This document shows, piece by piece, positions 1 through 8,860 of a stretch of 64,000 nt of DNA (its first letter is position 1; every line of letters starts with the position of its first letter). Made by a program: the position numbers and the translations under genes. The notes below the pieces were generated by a model. It ran no database searches. It was not told the DNA's origin and saw only the letters and a program-made list of their open reading frames with translations. The DNA comes from Olavius algarvensis associated proteobacterium Delta 3. Its GTDB lineage: Bacteria > Desulfobacterota > Desulfobacteria > Desulfobacterales > CAFBRK01. The stretch is from contig CAFBRK010000283.1 in assembly GCA_903231505.1 (NCBI GenBank), positions 62,001 through 126,000 of the forward strand, written 5' to 3'.

Positions 1-221
1 TGTACATCCACCGACGGACCCGCCTCGGCACGACCGATCTGGTGCGGCCGGACATCCCGCGTCGGGAACCTTATGCGTTTCATCGCAACCTGGCCGACCA
101 TCTCCTGACCGGTGAATCCCTGGCGGCCCCGCTGAATGATTCCGTCAAAGTGGTCACCATTCTTGAGGCCGCGGCGCGCAGCATGGAAAAGGGCGGCAGT
201 GTGGAGATTATCGATGACTGA
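1..221 (+). CDS. Gfo/Idh/MocA-type oxidoreductase, C-terminal fragment (5' end outside window)
   Basis: An open frame enters the window (codons from base 3) and stops at 219-221. The 72 visible residues end in a helix with the spacing typical of the C-terminus of Gfo/Idh/MocA dehydrogenases (H-N-L-A-D-H-L-L-T-G-E-S-L-A-A-P followed by V-V-x-I-L-E-A-A-x-x-S). The stop overlaps the start of the next, related oxidoreductase gene by 8 bases, so the two are translationally coupled in one operon. Substrate cannot be judged from this fragment. The family call rests on the C-terminal pattern plus the paralogous neighbour. Confidence 0.65.
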   Translation, partial: YIHRRTRLGTTDLVRPDIPRREPYAFHRNLADHLLTGESLAAPLNDSVKVVTILEAAARSMEKGGSVEIIDD

Positions 222-1236
222 GGTGCTCACGTGGGGTGTTCTGGGTACGGCAACCATTGCCCGAAAATGTGTGATTCCGGCGATTCAGTCCTCCCGAACC
301 AGTACCATTCGGGTGCTCGGTTCCCGGGATGCGGATTCGGCAAGAAACCTCGCACGGAAACATCACATTCAAAAGGTGGTCGGTGGATATGACGCTGTAG
401 TGAACGACCCGGGTGTGGAGGCGGTCTACATTCCGTTACCGAACCACCTGCACCGTGAATGGGCGCTGAAAGCGCTGGATGCCGGAAAACATGTCCTGTG
501 TGAAAAACCGATGGCGTTAAATGCCCGGGAAACCGGAGAAATGGCAGCCGCGGCACAGGACGCCGGCAAGATTCTGATGGAGGGTCTCATGTACCGGTTT
601 CATCCCAGGAGTCGAAGGATTTTCCGGCTGGCGGCGGATGGGCGGATCGGCTCATTGAGACTGGTCCGGGCCGCGTTCTGCTATCGGATGGACGATGGGG
701 TGCTGGAGTCCGGTACCAATTTTCGCCTTAAACCCGAACACGGTGGCGGGGCGCTGATGGATGTCGGCTGTTACGGGGTCAGCACCGCCCGATGGTTCTT
801 CGGCACGGAGCCCGTTACCGTGCAAGCCCAGGCGCAGCATTATACCAATGGCGTGGATGTGCACGCCGTCGGGACCCTGAAGTTTGAAGGGGGTGGTCTT
901 GCTGTGGTGGAGGCCAGCTTCGTCTCGGCGCTCCAGCAGACCTACACTCTTGTCGGCAATCAGGCTGTCATCGAGTTGCCCCATGATGCCTATATCCCCT
1001 GGGATAAGGACGCTGTGTTTTCGATCCGAAACGTCGACCAGGAAGCCGGTGAAACGGTCACCGTCAGGGGAGCCGATGAATATCGGCTCATGGTGGAACA
1101 TTTTACGGAGGCGGTCCGGGGACGGACCCGCCTCGAATATTCCCCGGAGGACAGTGTCCGCAATATGCGGGTACTGGATGCCATGGCCGACGCCGCCAGG
1201 TCCGGAAAGACGATCCATCTCCATAACGACGTCTAA
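214..1236 (+). CDS. Gfo/Idh/MocA family NAD(P)-dependent oxidoreductase
   Basis: 340-residue protein of normal family length. The N-terminal Rossmann segment (GVLGTATIA, residues 8-16) should bind NAD(P). The conserved EKP motif (C-E-K-P-M-A, about 96-101) carries the Lys that binds substrate and cofactor, and the C-terminal alpha/beta domain follows. The ATG at 214 is preferred because GGAG lies at 202-205 and the family's N-terminal strand starts immediately; an in-frame start at 136 would add 26 unrelated residues. It overlaps the end of a paralogue, and acyltransferase, glycosyltransferase and deacetylase genes follow, so a role in making or modifying an unusual sugar or inositol derivative is inferred. 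Exact substrate unknown. Confidence 0.85.
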   Translation: MTEVLTWGVLGTATIARKCVIPAIQSSRTSTIRVLGSRDADSARNLARKHHIQKVVGGYDAVVNDPGVEAVYIPLPNHLHREWALKALDAGKHVLCEKPMALNARETGEMAAAAQDAGKILMEGLMYRFHPRSRRIFRLAADGRIGSLRLVRAAFCYRMDDGVLESGTNFRLKPEHGGGALMDVGCYGVSTARWFFGTEPVTVQAQAQHYTNGVDVHAVGTLKFEGGGLAVVEASFVSALQQTYTLVGNQAVIELPHDAYIPWDKDAVFSIRNVDQEAGETVTVRGADEYRLMVEHFTEAVRGRTRLEYSPEDSVRNMRVLDAMADAARSGKTIHLHNDV

Positions 1237-1270
1237 ACCGTACGCCCTAAGCGCGACATCGTCGCGTTTC

Positions 1271-1293
1271 ATAACATCGTTGCACGGTCTTAT
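1271..1293. repeat. short palindromic repeat, copy 1 (ATAAmATCG-N5-CGATtTTAT family)
   Basis: ATAACATCG, a 5-base loop, then CGGTCTTAT form an imperfect 9-bp stem in the gap between two co-directional genes. Related palindromes occur at 12090-12110, 24558-24580 and 46653-46675. The sequence of this copy, read on the other strand, shares 16 bases with the 46.65-kb copy. Confidence 0.6.
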
Positions 1294-1304
1294 GTGGACT
1301 GACC

Positions 1305-2327
1305 ATGACCCCTATCGCAAACCGTGAGAGATCACCGCATCCGGGCACCCCGTGGAACTTCCGCGCAGCCTCTCTGGATGAGCTTTATACTGTATGGAAA
1401 GCTTCGGCGGGGAGTCTTGAATGGCGCTGTCTGTTCACCCTCCCCCCCTGGCTGTCGTCCTGGTGGAAGTTTTTCGGAAAGGGAGATGGCTTACGCCTTC
1501 TCCTGGTGGAAGGCCCAGATGGCCCAACGGGATTCGCACCATTGCGGATCCGCGGCGATACGGCAATGTTCGCCGGCAGCCCCGATGTCTGCGATTATCT
1601 CGATATCGTCACGGCACCGGACACCGCCGATGGTTTTGCACGGGCCCTGTTTGCCCACCTCAGAAACACAGGCATCCGGGAGCTGGTCTTCAACAGCGTA
1701 AGAAAAGACGCGGTGGTGTGGACAGATCTGATGCCGATTGCCAGGACAGCCGGATGGGATGTCTCCTGCGAGCAGGAGGGGATATCGTTTGAGATCGACT
1801 TGCCACACACCTGGGAGGCGTATTTATCTCAGCTCAACGGAAAACAGCGCCATGAACTGAGGCGCAAGCTGCGTCGCCTGCATGAGGCCGGTGACATCCA
1901 GTTTCGCCTGATAGACTCGGCAGACGACATGGCGGATGCCTTTGACGTGTTTATCGACCTGTTTAAATCCGGCCATACTGAAAAGGCGGCGTTCATGACG
2001 GATCCCATGAGCGGTTTTTTTCGCGCCCTTGGCGCCGCGTTCACCGAGGAACGCATGTTCAAATTGGGCATGCTGAGCCTGAACGGAACAGCAGTTTCTG
2101 CCACGATGTGTTTCGACTACCGCTCCACCCGATATCTATACAACAGCGGATATGCACCGGACTGTAAATCACTCAGTGTCGGGCTGCTCTGCAAGGTGTT
2201 GAGCATCCAGAACGCCATCGCCGGCGGGCTTTCTTGCTATGATCTTCTAAAGGGGGAAGAAATCTACAAACAGCGTCTCGGGGGGAAGCCAAGGGCCATC
2301 TACCGGTGTCGGATAAAACTCCCATAG
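1305..2327 (+). CDS. CelD/BioF2-like GNAT acyltransferase
   Basis: 340 residues with the layout of the CelD/BcsL (BioF2-like, GNAT_6) acyltransferase family. There is a divergent N-terminal GNAT-like half, then a conserved second half with the family's L-N-G-K-Q-R-H-E-L-R-R-K-L-R-R-L segment, a core G-M-L-S-L-N-G-T-A-V-S-A-T-M strand, and Y-N-S-G-Y-x-P followed by S-V-G-L-L. Members usually transfer an acyl or aminoacyl group during polysaccharide or cell-envelope synthesis. Its place between an oxidoreductase and a glycosyltransferase fits a glycoconjugate pathway. The acyl donor and acceptor cannot be read from sequence. The ATG at 1305 has no strong ribosome site, so a slightly later start is possible. 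Confidence 0.75.
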   Translation: MTPIANRERSPHPGTPWNFRAASLDELYTVWKASAGSLEWRCLFTLPPWLSSWWKFFGKGDGLRLLLVEGPDGPTGFAPLRIRGDTAMFAGSPDVCDYLDIVTAPDTADGFARALFAHLRNTGIRELVFNSVRKDAVVWTDLMPIARTAGWDVSCEQEGISFEIDLPHTWEAYLSQLNGKQRHELRRKLRRLHEAGDIQFRLIDSADDMADAFDVFIDLFKSGHTEKAAFMTDPMSGFFRALGAAFTEERMFKLGMLSLNGTAVSATMCFDYRSTRYLYNSGYAPDCKSLSVGLLCKVLSIQNAIAGGLSCYDLLKGEEIYKQRLGGKPRAIYRCRIKLP

Positions 2328-2410
2328 CCGGACACGTTCACAACGCCCCGGTGGGTGAACCGCCCGGGATAACACGGCCAACCGGCAGACGGATACACTG
2401 CCAAAACCTC

Positions 2411-3664
2411 ATGTCGGAGAACACATCCTTGCAACCGCTGTCCATCGCCATGCTTTCCATCCATTCCAGCCCTTTAGGGGCCATGGGGACAAAAGATACC
2501 GGGGGCATGAGCGTGGTGGTTACTGAAACCGCCCGGGAACTAGGGAATCTGGGAAATACGGTGGATATCTATACGGCTGCCGGGAACAGGCACAGCAAGC
2601 CGGTCATTCCTCTGGATACCAATGTCCGGCTGATTCACCTGGACACCGGCGCCCGTCGAGACGTTCCAAAGGGGGAGCTGTTTCATCACCTCCCGCCAAT
2701 TTATGAGGCCCTGAACAACTTCATGGCGCATGAGGGACGTCGCTACGATGCACTGCACAGCCATTATTGGCTTTCGGGAGTCATCGGGCACTGGGCACAA
2801 AAGGCTTGGGGTGTTCCCCACGTCATCACGTTTCACACCCTGGGCCACTTGAAAAACGTCTTGGGACCGGAGGCGGCGGAACCGGACCTGCGCATCGAGT
2901 GGGAGGGTAAACTGGCCCGGTCATGCCGCCGGTTGCTGGTGGCAACGCGACGGGAAAAGGATTATGCGGTCGGTCAATGGGACATCGATGTGTCAAAAGT
3001 GGGCGTCGTACCGTTTGGTGTCAATATGGAAAGGTTCGATATTGGGAATTCTTCCGAGGTCCGGAAACACCTGGATCTGGACACCGATGGGCCGATTATT
3101 CTTTTCGTCGGCCGGTTTGTTCCCTTAAAAGGCGTCGAGCGCCTCCTGGAAGCCTTTTCGAGGATCGATCACCCGGAGAATATGCTGCTTGTGCTGATCG
3201 GCGGAGACGGTCCGGATGCCGGTTCAACAATACGGTTAAAGGCTCTGTCGTTTCAGATGGGAATCGGGGAAAAAGTACGGTTTGTGGGCGCCATCGAGCA
3301 ATCCGACCTTGCCCTGTACTACAACGCTGCCGATATTCTCGTCCTGCCCTCCTACTACGAGAGCTTCGGGCTGGTTGTTCTGGAATCCATGGCATGCGGT
3401 ACCCCGGTGGTCGCAACACCTGTTGGAATCGTCGATGCGGTGCTCCGAAACGGCCGAAACGGCCGTATCGTCGAAGATCCCACAGCGGCCGGTATCGCAG
3501 CGTCGATTATGGACGTATTGAGGTGGATCCGCTCAGAAACCGTGTCTCCGGGAGACATTCGTGCTTCTATTCAAAAATATGCCTGGGCCGGTGTCACAAA
3601 GTCCATACGGGATGAGTATGCCACGGCCATGGATGCCATAACGATGGGCCCGGCGAATAGATAA
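2411..3664 (+). CDS. GT4 family glycosyltransferase (MshA/SPS-like)
   Basis: GT-B fold retaining glycosyltransferase. Visible features are an N-terminal G-T-K-D-T-G-G-M-S-V-V-V donor loop, H-S-H-Y-W-L-S-G, V-P-F-G-V-N at the domain junction, F-V-G-R-F-V-P-L-K-G-V-E-R-L at the start of the C-terminal domain, and the E-x7-E motif in ESFGLVVLESMACGTPVVAT. The G-G-M-S-V region resembles MshA, BshA and sucrose-phosphate synthase relatives, but the acceptor is not predictable. A GTG at 2306 in the same frame would overlap the upstream gene by 22 bases and has AGGG in front. I prefer the ATG at 2411 because the conserved N-terminal strand starts 12 codons later and the extra 35 residues look unrelated. 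A PIG-L deacetylase follows 64 bases downstream. Confidence 0.85.
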   Translation: MSENTSLQPLSIAMLSIHSSPLGAMGTKDTGGMSVVVTETARELGNLGNTVDIYTAAGNRHSKPVIPLDTNVRLIHLDTGARRDVPKGELFHHLPPIYEALNNFMAHEGRRYDALHSHYWLSGVIGHWAQKAWGVPHVITFHTLGHLKNVLGPEAAEPDLRIEWEGKLARSCRRLLVATRREKDYAVGQWDIDVSKVGVVPFGVNMERFDIGNSSEVRKHLDLDTDGPIILFVGRFVPLKGVERLLEAFSRIDHPENMLLVLIGGDGPDAGSTIRLKALSFQMGIGEKVRFVGAIEQSDLALYYNAADILVLPSYYESFGLVVLESMACGTPVVATPVGIVDAVLRNGRNGRIVEDPTAAGIAASIMDVLRWIRSETVSPGDIRASIQKYAWAGVTKSIRDEYATAMDAITMGPANR

Positions 3665-3728
3665 CCCGGGGGAGCCTCCCAGCTCTGGGACACAGCCCGT
3701 TCCAAAAAAACAACCAAGGGAATGACTT

Positions 3729-4427
3729 ATGAACGACGCGCATGCAGATATCATGATTATCTCGGCACACCCGGATGATGCGGAATTCGGTGCGGCCGGA
3801 ACCGTGGCCAAATGGACCGGTGACGGCAAGGCGGTCATCTACGTCGTATGCACCAGCGGCGATAAGGGCACCAGCGACCGTGGTCTGACCTCCGAAAGGT
3901 TGATCGAGATCCGGGAAAGGGAACAGCGCGCCGCCGCCGATCTCCTCGGTGTCAAGGATGTGGTGTTCCTCAGGTACCGGGACCAGGAACTGGAAGAAAC
4001 ACCCGATTTTCGCAAGGAGATTGTCCGACAGATCCGGCGGTTTCGCCCCGGGACGATCGTGACCTCCGATCCGTATCGGCGTTATATCTGGCATCGGGAC
4101 CATCGTATCGTCGGGCAGGTGACCCTGGACGCGGTGTTTCCGTACGCAAGGGATTATTTGGCCTACCCGGATCTGATCGAGGAAGGGCTGGACCCCCACA
4201 AAGTGTCGGAAATCCTGTTTTATGCAGCGGATGACATCAACTTTCGCTCCGACATCACGGATACCTTTGAAACAAAAGTTGCCGCCTTACGTTGCCATGA
4301 AAGCCAGATAAGAGAGTTCGGAATCGATAATCTGGAATCCTGGCTCCGGAAACGATGCCGGCAAATGGCGGAAGGCGAACCGTTTGATTTGGCGGAGGCG
4401 TTCTATCGTGTCAAAGCACCCGCTTAG
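3729..4427 (+). CDS. PIG-L/LmbE family N-acetyl sugar deacetylase
   Basis: 232-residue member of the PIG-L/LmbE zinc deacetylase family. The signature A-H-P-D-D (residues 13-17) supplies metal ligands and the catalytic Asp, and W-H-R-D-H-R in the middle contains the third metal-binding His. Relatives remove the N-acetyl group from GlcNAc-containing intermediates (for example BshB1, MshB, PIG-L). It directly follows a GT4 glycosyltransferase, the same pairing used in mycothiol and bacillithiol synthesis, but no cysteine ligase gene is present in the window, so a thiol pathway is only a hypothesis. Normal length; ATG at 3729 has a weak AGGGAATG-like site upstream. Confidence 0.85.
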   Translation: MNDAHADIMIISAHPDDAEFGAAGTVAKWTGDGKAVIYVVCTSGDKGTSDRGLTSERLIEIREREQRAAADLLGVKDVVFLRYRDQELEETPDFRKEIVRQIRRFRPGTIVTSDPYRRYIWHRDHRIVGQVTLDAVFPYARDYLAYPDLIEEGLDPHKVSEILFYAADDINFRSDITDTFETKVAALRCHESQIREFGIDNLESWLRKRCRQMAEGEPFDLAEAFYRVKAPA

Positions 4428-4494
4428 GCACGACTGAACATGTTGACCCCGCTTCCGGATATTTGGTGATAACGGGATCCACCCCTCAGGTCGT

Positions 4495-5121
4495 TCACTG
4501 ATCGGGTTCCCAATAGTTCACCGCGAGCCTTGCGTCGGGACGATCCGGATCGATACTAAACGTGGTCACCGATCCGTGGGCCGGATAGCCGTGTTGTATC
4601 CCGAGGGGTCCCAACCGACCCTTGTACTCGGGGAGCAGCGCGCGCCCGTTGGCCCAGAGCAGTGCAAAGACGATGACATCGCCGTGGGTCACCGCCGCTA
4701 CATGATGTCCCCCATGCCGTTTGGTCACCCGGCTGAAAAACCGTCGCGTTCGCCGGAGAATATCCTTGGGTTGTTCAAAGCCGGGCCCGGCACCGGAGTA
4801 AACATCCCCGTTCAGGGCGTCAGCCTCCGCGGATGGCCGACCCTCGAACGGTGAATGGATTTCGGTAATCAATGCGGAAATCCGAACCTTGGTCTGATCA
4901 ATGGCCATCCGGAGTTCCTTGGCGGTCTGTCGGGCGCGCAGCAGTGGGCTGCTGTAGAGTGCCGCGAGGGGCCGGAAGTTGAAGAAAATGGCGGCCGAAC
5001 GGGCCTGTCGGATTCCCTTTTCGGACAAACGGAATCGGGGGAGACGGCCGTAAACGATATCCCGGGGATTGAAAACATGCCCATGACGGACCAGGTGAAT
5101 GTGGGTCTGAATGGAGGCCAT
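4495..5121 (-). CDS. histidine phosphatase superfamily (phosphoglycerate mutase-like) protein
   Basis: 208 residues. The N-terminal strand I-H-L-V-R-H-G-H contains the RHG motif with the phospho-accepting His. Further on are the L-S-E-K-G-I-R-Q-A segment, S-S-P-L-L-R-A-R-Q-T-A, and A-V-T-H-G-D-V with the second catalytic His. This is the branch-1 histidine phosphatase fold (GpmB/CobC/SixA relatives), so it should hydrolyse a phosphomonoester in the cytoplasm. Substrate unknown. It converges on the upstream sugar operon and lies just downstream of a lipoprotein gene on the same strand. Confidence 0.85.
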   Translation of the reverse strand: MASIQTHIHLVRHGHVFNPRDIVYGRLPRFRLSEKGIRQARSAAIFFNFRPLAALYSSPLLRARQTAKELRMAIDQTKVRISALITEIHSPFEGRPSAEADALNGDVYSGAGPGFEQPKDILRRTRRFFSRVTKRHGGHHVAAVTHGDVIVFALLWANGRALLPEYKGRLGPLGIQHGYPAHGSVTTFSIDPDRPDARLAVNYWEPDQ

Positions 5122-5236
5122 TTCCGGTTTCGATGTGGTGAATTTTGGGGTTCTGGATTACTGCCTCGCCAACGACCCGTGGCACACAGGCATCAGAAGA
5201 GGGCCGGGGTCCCGATACTAGCGGGCTATGCCCGGA

Positions 5237-5974
5237 TTACCGGGTTGTGCCGGGCGCCGATGAGGTGTCGGGTGGATCTTCCCCGGGTTCCTGCGGCAGA
5301 TTTGAAATAAGCTCTCTGGCGGCCTGCTCGATAACCGTCTGAAGGGTAACCGCCCGCTCGTCTAAGGTTTCAACAGAGTAGTTCAATTCATGGACACCCT
5401 CCCACGCGATGGTGCCCTCCGCGGCATCCCATATCTGAAAAAACAGCCGCAGGGTGGCATATTTGGTTTCAATGAGCCTCAGACCCAGCGCGCCGAAGCG
5501 ATTCATAGATCCTTGATCAAAGCCCTGTAGCTTGAGCTGGGCGGTATATTTTGTCTTTATGGCGTCCGAAATCTTTAGCAGGGTGTCCCGTTTAAAAATG
5601 CCGGTATTCCGATAATCCAGATACATTTGATGGTACGCGTCGGCATATCCGGCCTGGTTGATGACGCTCAGGGTTTCCGGAAGTGTCATGCATCGAATTC
5701 CGGGACGCTCCTGCTTGAGGACATTGGCAAAAGTGAACGCAACCGCCTGCTTTTCTTCCTCCTGGCCGGTGACCGTCGACGGTGTGATAAACGCCAGACC
5801 GTAAGCCTCCAGATCTCCCGGCTCCAGGCTCAGGGTCTGGTGGGACCCTTTGACGTGCACCTGCGTCCCCGCACCGCAGCCCAACAGTTGGGATCCGCTG
5901 CACAGTAAAAGGATGATGAGGACAGCATGTCGCCATCTGGCCGCACCATCGAGTCTGAGCGAATCAGCTCCCAT
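5237..5974 (-). CDS. predicted lipoprotein of unknown function
   Basis: 245 residues. A charged N-terminus (R-W-R-H) is followed by a hydrophobic stretch ending in the lipobox L-L-G-C with Cys33 as the likely lipidated residue, so the protein should be exported and anchored in a membrane. The mature part is mixed alpha/beta with no motif I recognise, and its tail is rich in Pro, Asp and Ser (low complexity). A later in-frame start is possible because the first 14 residues are not typical of a signal peptide. It lies between an outer-membrane barrel gene upstream and a histidine phosphatase downstream. Confidence 0.7.
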   Translation of the reverse strand: MGADSLRLDGAARWRHAVLIILLLCSGSQLLGCGAGTQVHVKGSHQTLSLEPGDLEAYGLAFITPSTVTGQEEEKQAVAFTFANVLKQERPGIRCMTLPETLSVINQAGYADAYHQMYLDYRNTGIFKRDTLLKISDAIKTKYTAQLKLQGFDQGSMNRFGALGLRLIETKYATLRLFFQIWDAAEGTIAWEGVHELNYSVETLDERAVTLQTVIEQAARELISNLPQEPGEDPPDTSSAPGTTR

Positions 5975-6035
5975 GCCGTCGATCTCCGATCTGGTCCGTG
6001 ACCGTATTGAACAGGGCCAACATTATTATTCCGGG

Positions 6036-6998
6036 CTAAAAATTGTAGGCGAAAGCAAAGCCCCCAAAAGGAGCCGGATCATAGGATGAATCCACGATGC
6101 TTGTGCCGTTTTCATTTTCCAGACGAAGCTCCCCGGCCAGTTCCACGCCGATCAACACACTGGCCTGCAGTTTCCGGTTGAATGCGTAGGTAGCCCCTCC
6201 GAACACGGGAAAAGAGCGGTCTTGGCCAACCCCCTTGGGTGCGACGCCCTTGTCATCGAGCCGAAACCGGAGCCGCTCATAGCGACCGCCGACGGACACA
6301 TTCCACTTGTCTGCCACCTGATATCCGAGAATCAGACCGGGACCCTGTGTGGCACCCAGGCCTCGGCCCGTTTCCAACCGGAGGCGATCGGTTATTTTCC
6401 AGTCGATCAGCAGTACCGGGAAGAAACTGAGATCATCTTCGATCTCTGTCAGTATTCCGAATCCCGGTCCAATGCTCAACCGGTCGCTCACGCGATAACT
6501 GAAACCTGCAAATCCGCCTCCGGCTATCCCGTCTGCGACATCTGCGCCGCTCTCCACGGTGGCCCGAAGTGTGGGGAGCACAAAAACCGTCCAGTTTTGG
6601 TTGAAACTGTACCGCATGGGGACGCTAAACCGGAAGCTGTTGATGTTGCCCCAGGGGGACAAGGCGCCGAATCCGGAGCTTCCCGAGAAAAAATAGTCGT
6701 CATAGCCGTATCCGACAGCCAGTGACACGCTCCGGCGGAAATCCGGCATGTAGGTGGCGCCGCCCTGAATGAAAAATCGGTTCACACCGAAACTGCCGCC
6801 GGTGTCGAGGTCACTTTCCGGCTGGTAGACGTATCCGCCGCGAACAAACGGGGACCATCCGGTCTTCATTTCCGGCCCCCGTTTGGAACCCGGTTTCTCC
6901 TGTGATGCGGCAATGCCGGGCACGGCAGCGACCATGATCAGCCCCAGAAGTATCGAAAGAAAAACGATTCGAGGTGCTGTCACATATGGTCGCTGCAT
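6036..6998 (-). CDS. outer-membrane beta-barrel protein (DUF6268-like)
   Basis: A Sec signal peptide (hydrophobic core L-S-I-L-L-G-L-I-M-V-A-A-V, cleavage around A-A-S-Q) precedes about 290 residues of alternating aromatic/glycine beta strands. The protein ends in Asn-Phe, the terminal aromatic expected for BAM-dependent outer-membrane insertion. The start is set by a perfect AAGGAGG seven bases before the ATG at 6998. An ATG 18 bases further upstream, at 7016, would place that ribosome site inside the coding region. Function is unknown; it resembles the DUF6268 barrel group. It diverges from manA across a 147-base gap. Confidence 0.8.
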   Translation of the reverse strand: MQRPYVTAPRIVFLSILLGLIMVAAVPGIAASQEKPGSKRGPEMKTGWSPFVRGGYVYQPESDLDTGGSFGVNRFFIQGGATYMPDFRRSVSLAVGYGYDDYFFSGSSGFGALSPWGNINSFRFSVPMRYSFNQNWTVFVLPTLRATVESGADVADGIAGGGFAGFSYRVSDRLSIGPGFGILTEIEDDLSFFPVLLIDWKITDRLRLETGRGLGATQGPGLILGYQVADKWNVSVGGRYERLRFRLDDKGVAPKGVGQDRSFPVFGGATYAFNRKLQASVLIGVELAGELRLENENGTSIVDSSYDPAPFGGFAFAYNF

Positions 6999-7145
6999 AT
7001 CGAAAGCCTCCTTCATATTGATTTTTGGGTTTGCTTCTCATAAGTCCTGTAGATAGCCTAAGTCAAGGCATAGACTGCCGGGTCGTGCTGACCCGGGTTA
7101 CGTCGCGTCGGTAACGGTACCGCTGGAGGTAACAGGACGCAACAC

Positions 7146-8351
7146 ATGAAATCGATCTTGCGAATGCGCAACACCATCCAGGAATACGCTTGGGGATCGC
7201 ACACGGCCATTGCCGAGCTTCTGGGACAGCCGGTGCCGTCGGATCGGCCCCAGGCCGAAATGTGGATGGGCGCCCATCCCAAAGCCCCTTCCATGGTTTT
7301 CAAGGACGGCGATTGGCACCCACTGAACGGGTTGATATCTACATATACCAGAGAGGTCCTCGGTGAAGCAACGACCGCAAGGTTCGGCGGTCGACTGCCC
7401 TATCTCTTTAAAGTGCTGGCGGCGGCCAGGCCCTTGTCTATACAGGCCCATCCGAGTCTGAAGCAGGCAAGGGAGGGTTTTGCCCGTGAAAACAGGGAGG
7501 GCATCCCGCTTGCTGCACCGGACCGCAATTACCGGGATGACAACCATAAGCCTGAAATCATCTGTGCCCTGACACCCTTCTGGGCACTGTGCGGCTTCCG
7601 GAGCATCGACGCCATGCGGTCACTCTTTTCAACCCTCGGCATCACCGGGCTGGAGTCTGAACTGAATTATTTGAAAACCTATCCCGGGCAAAGGGGGCGC
7701 CGACAATTTTTGGAATCGGTGATGTCCCTTGAAGGGGAGCGGAAAACCCATGTTACCGCCAGCGCTGTTAAAAATGCCCTTCCGCATCTCGAAAAAGACC
7801 CGGTGTTTCGATGGATCGTCGATCTGAACGACGCTTACCCGGGGGACATCGGTATTCTGGCGCCGCTTATGCTGAATCTAATTTGCCTGAAGCCGCGTCA
7901 GGCGATGTTTCTTGGGGCCGGCGAACTGCACGCCTATCTGGAAGGCACCGGTATCGAGCTGATGGCCAACTCGGACAACGTACTGCGGGGCGGCCTCACC
8001 CCGAAACACATCGATGTCCCTGAACTGCTCAACGTACTTACCTTTGAGACACGCCGCCTGTCGATACTGGAACCCCAGCGGATCAGCGAGACTGAAGACA
8101 TTTACCCTAGCGGCGCCCGGGAATTCGTGCTTTCTGGAATCTCCCTGACCCCGGGCGATATTCACCACTCAGGACAAACACGGAGTATCGAGATGCTGCT
8201 GTGTGTCGACGGGGAAGTCACCCTCGCCGGGGGCGCAGATGAAACTTCCGTCTGTGTCCAAAAAGGGACATCCGTGCTCGTGCCCGCCGCTGCAGCGCCT
8301 TACATCATCAAGGGGAATGGGGAGTTGTTCAAAGCAGCGGTGCCGCTTTAG
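7146..8351 (+). CDS. manA: mannose-6-phosphate isomerase, class I
   Basis: Interconverts mannose-6-phosphate and fructose-6-phosphate, feeding GDP-mannose and glycan synthesis. 401 residues, the usual size for class I PMI. Zn-site and active-site segments are visible: P-L-S-I-Q-A-H-P-S, D-D-N-H-K-P-E-I-I-C-A-L-T, G-A-G-E-L-H-A-Y-L-E-G-T-G-I-E-L-M-A-N-S-D-N-V-L-R-G-G split over two conserved blocks, and a C-terminal cupin half. The N-terminus N-T-I-Q-E-Y-A-W-G matches the family start. The ATG at 7146 has AGGA about nine bases upstream. It is the first gene after a divergent intergenic region; a cupin gene follows on the same strand. Confidence 0.93.
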   Translation: MKSILRMRNTIQEYAWGSHTAIAELLGQPVPSDRPQAEMWMGAHPKAPSMVFKDGDWHPLNGLISTYTREVLGEATTARFGGRLPYLFKVLAAARPLSIQAHPSLKQAREGFARENREGIPLAAPDRNYRDDNHKPEIICALTPFWALCGFRSIDAMRSLFSTLGITGLESELNYLKTYPGQRGRRQFLESVMSLEGERKTHVTASAVKNALPHLEKDPVFRWIVDLNDAYPGDIGILAPLMLNLICLKPRQAMFLGAGELHAYLEGTGIELMANSDNVLRGGLTPKHIDVPELLNVLTFETRRLSILEPQRISETEDIYPSGAREFVLSGISLTPGDIHHSGQTRSIEMLLCVDGEVTLAGGADETSVCVQKGTSVLVPAAAAPYIIKGNGELFKAAVPL

Positions 8352-8393
8352 TATAGGGGCATTCTCCATTTTACGTATAGAAGGGGGTTAAAC

Positions 8394-8477
8394 GTTTACC
8401 CGACCGCCTGAGGCCGATAAACCCGATGTGGCGCCGGAAGCGACCAGGGCTTGTCTCCCTCCCGCATGGATTCCAGG
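8394..8477. repeat. 84-bp intergenic repeat, copy 1
   Basis: An imperfect direct copy of 34455-34538. Both begin GTTTACCCG, contain CCTGAGG...GATAAAC that can fold back on the GTTTA end, then GGCGCCGGA and GCGACCAGGG, and end near GGCATGGAT or GCATGGATTCC. Roughly four of five positions agree by eye. It lies between manA and the cupin gene. Confidence 0.65.
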
Positions 8478-8521
8478 CGCAACGTATTTCAGTGAAAAAT
8501 AGTCAATGTGGAGGAATGATG

Positions 8522-8860
8522 ATGAACCAGGATACAGGCACCATTGAAAAAGGAAAACCGTTCCATCTCTCCGATAATGTCAGCTACGCCATCGGATCGG
8601 TAGTCAGCAAGACGCTCCTGAAGAAAAAATCGGGAAATATCACCCTGTTTTCCTTTGAGCAAGGGCAGGGACTGAGCGAACACACCGCGCCGTTTGACGC
8701 GGTCGTCTACATCCTGGACGGCACTGCTGAAATTAGCATCGGTGGAGAGCCCAGGACCGTGTCAGAAGGTGAATTGCTGATTATGCCGGCCAACGTGCCC
8801 CACGCCTTGCAGGCGGTTGAACGGTTTAAGATGTTGCTCATCATGATCAAAAGTGAGTAA
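8522..8860 (+). CDS. small cupin-domain protein
   Basis: About 112 residues forming one cupin barrel. Motif 1 is degenerate (G-L-S-E-H-T-A-P-F-D-A-V-V-Y-I-L-D-G) and motif 2 is P-A-N-V-P-H-A, giving His residues for a possible metal site. Three consecutive in-frame ATG codons (8516, 8519, 8522) follow GGAGG at 8510-8514; the third has the best spacing of seven bases. An open frame back to 8426 would run through a repeat and is rejected. Such small cupins bind small molecules or regulate; no specific substrate can be inferred. Confidence 0.8.
   Translation: MNQDTGTIEKGKPFHLSDNVSYAIGSVVSKTLLKKKSGNITLFSFEQGQGLSEHTAPFDAVVYILDGTAEISIGGEPRTVSEGELLIMPANVPHALQAVERFKMLLIMIKSE

Noticed and set aside
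4576..5342. Plus-strand frames of 92, 151 and 65 codons opposite the histidine phosphatase and lipoprotein genes
   Set aside because: Antisense shadows with low-complexity Gly/Arg/Pro translations; the minus-strand genes have clear motifs.
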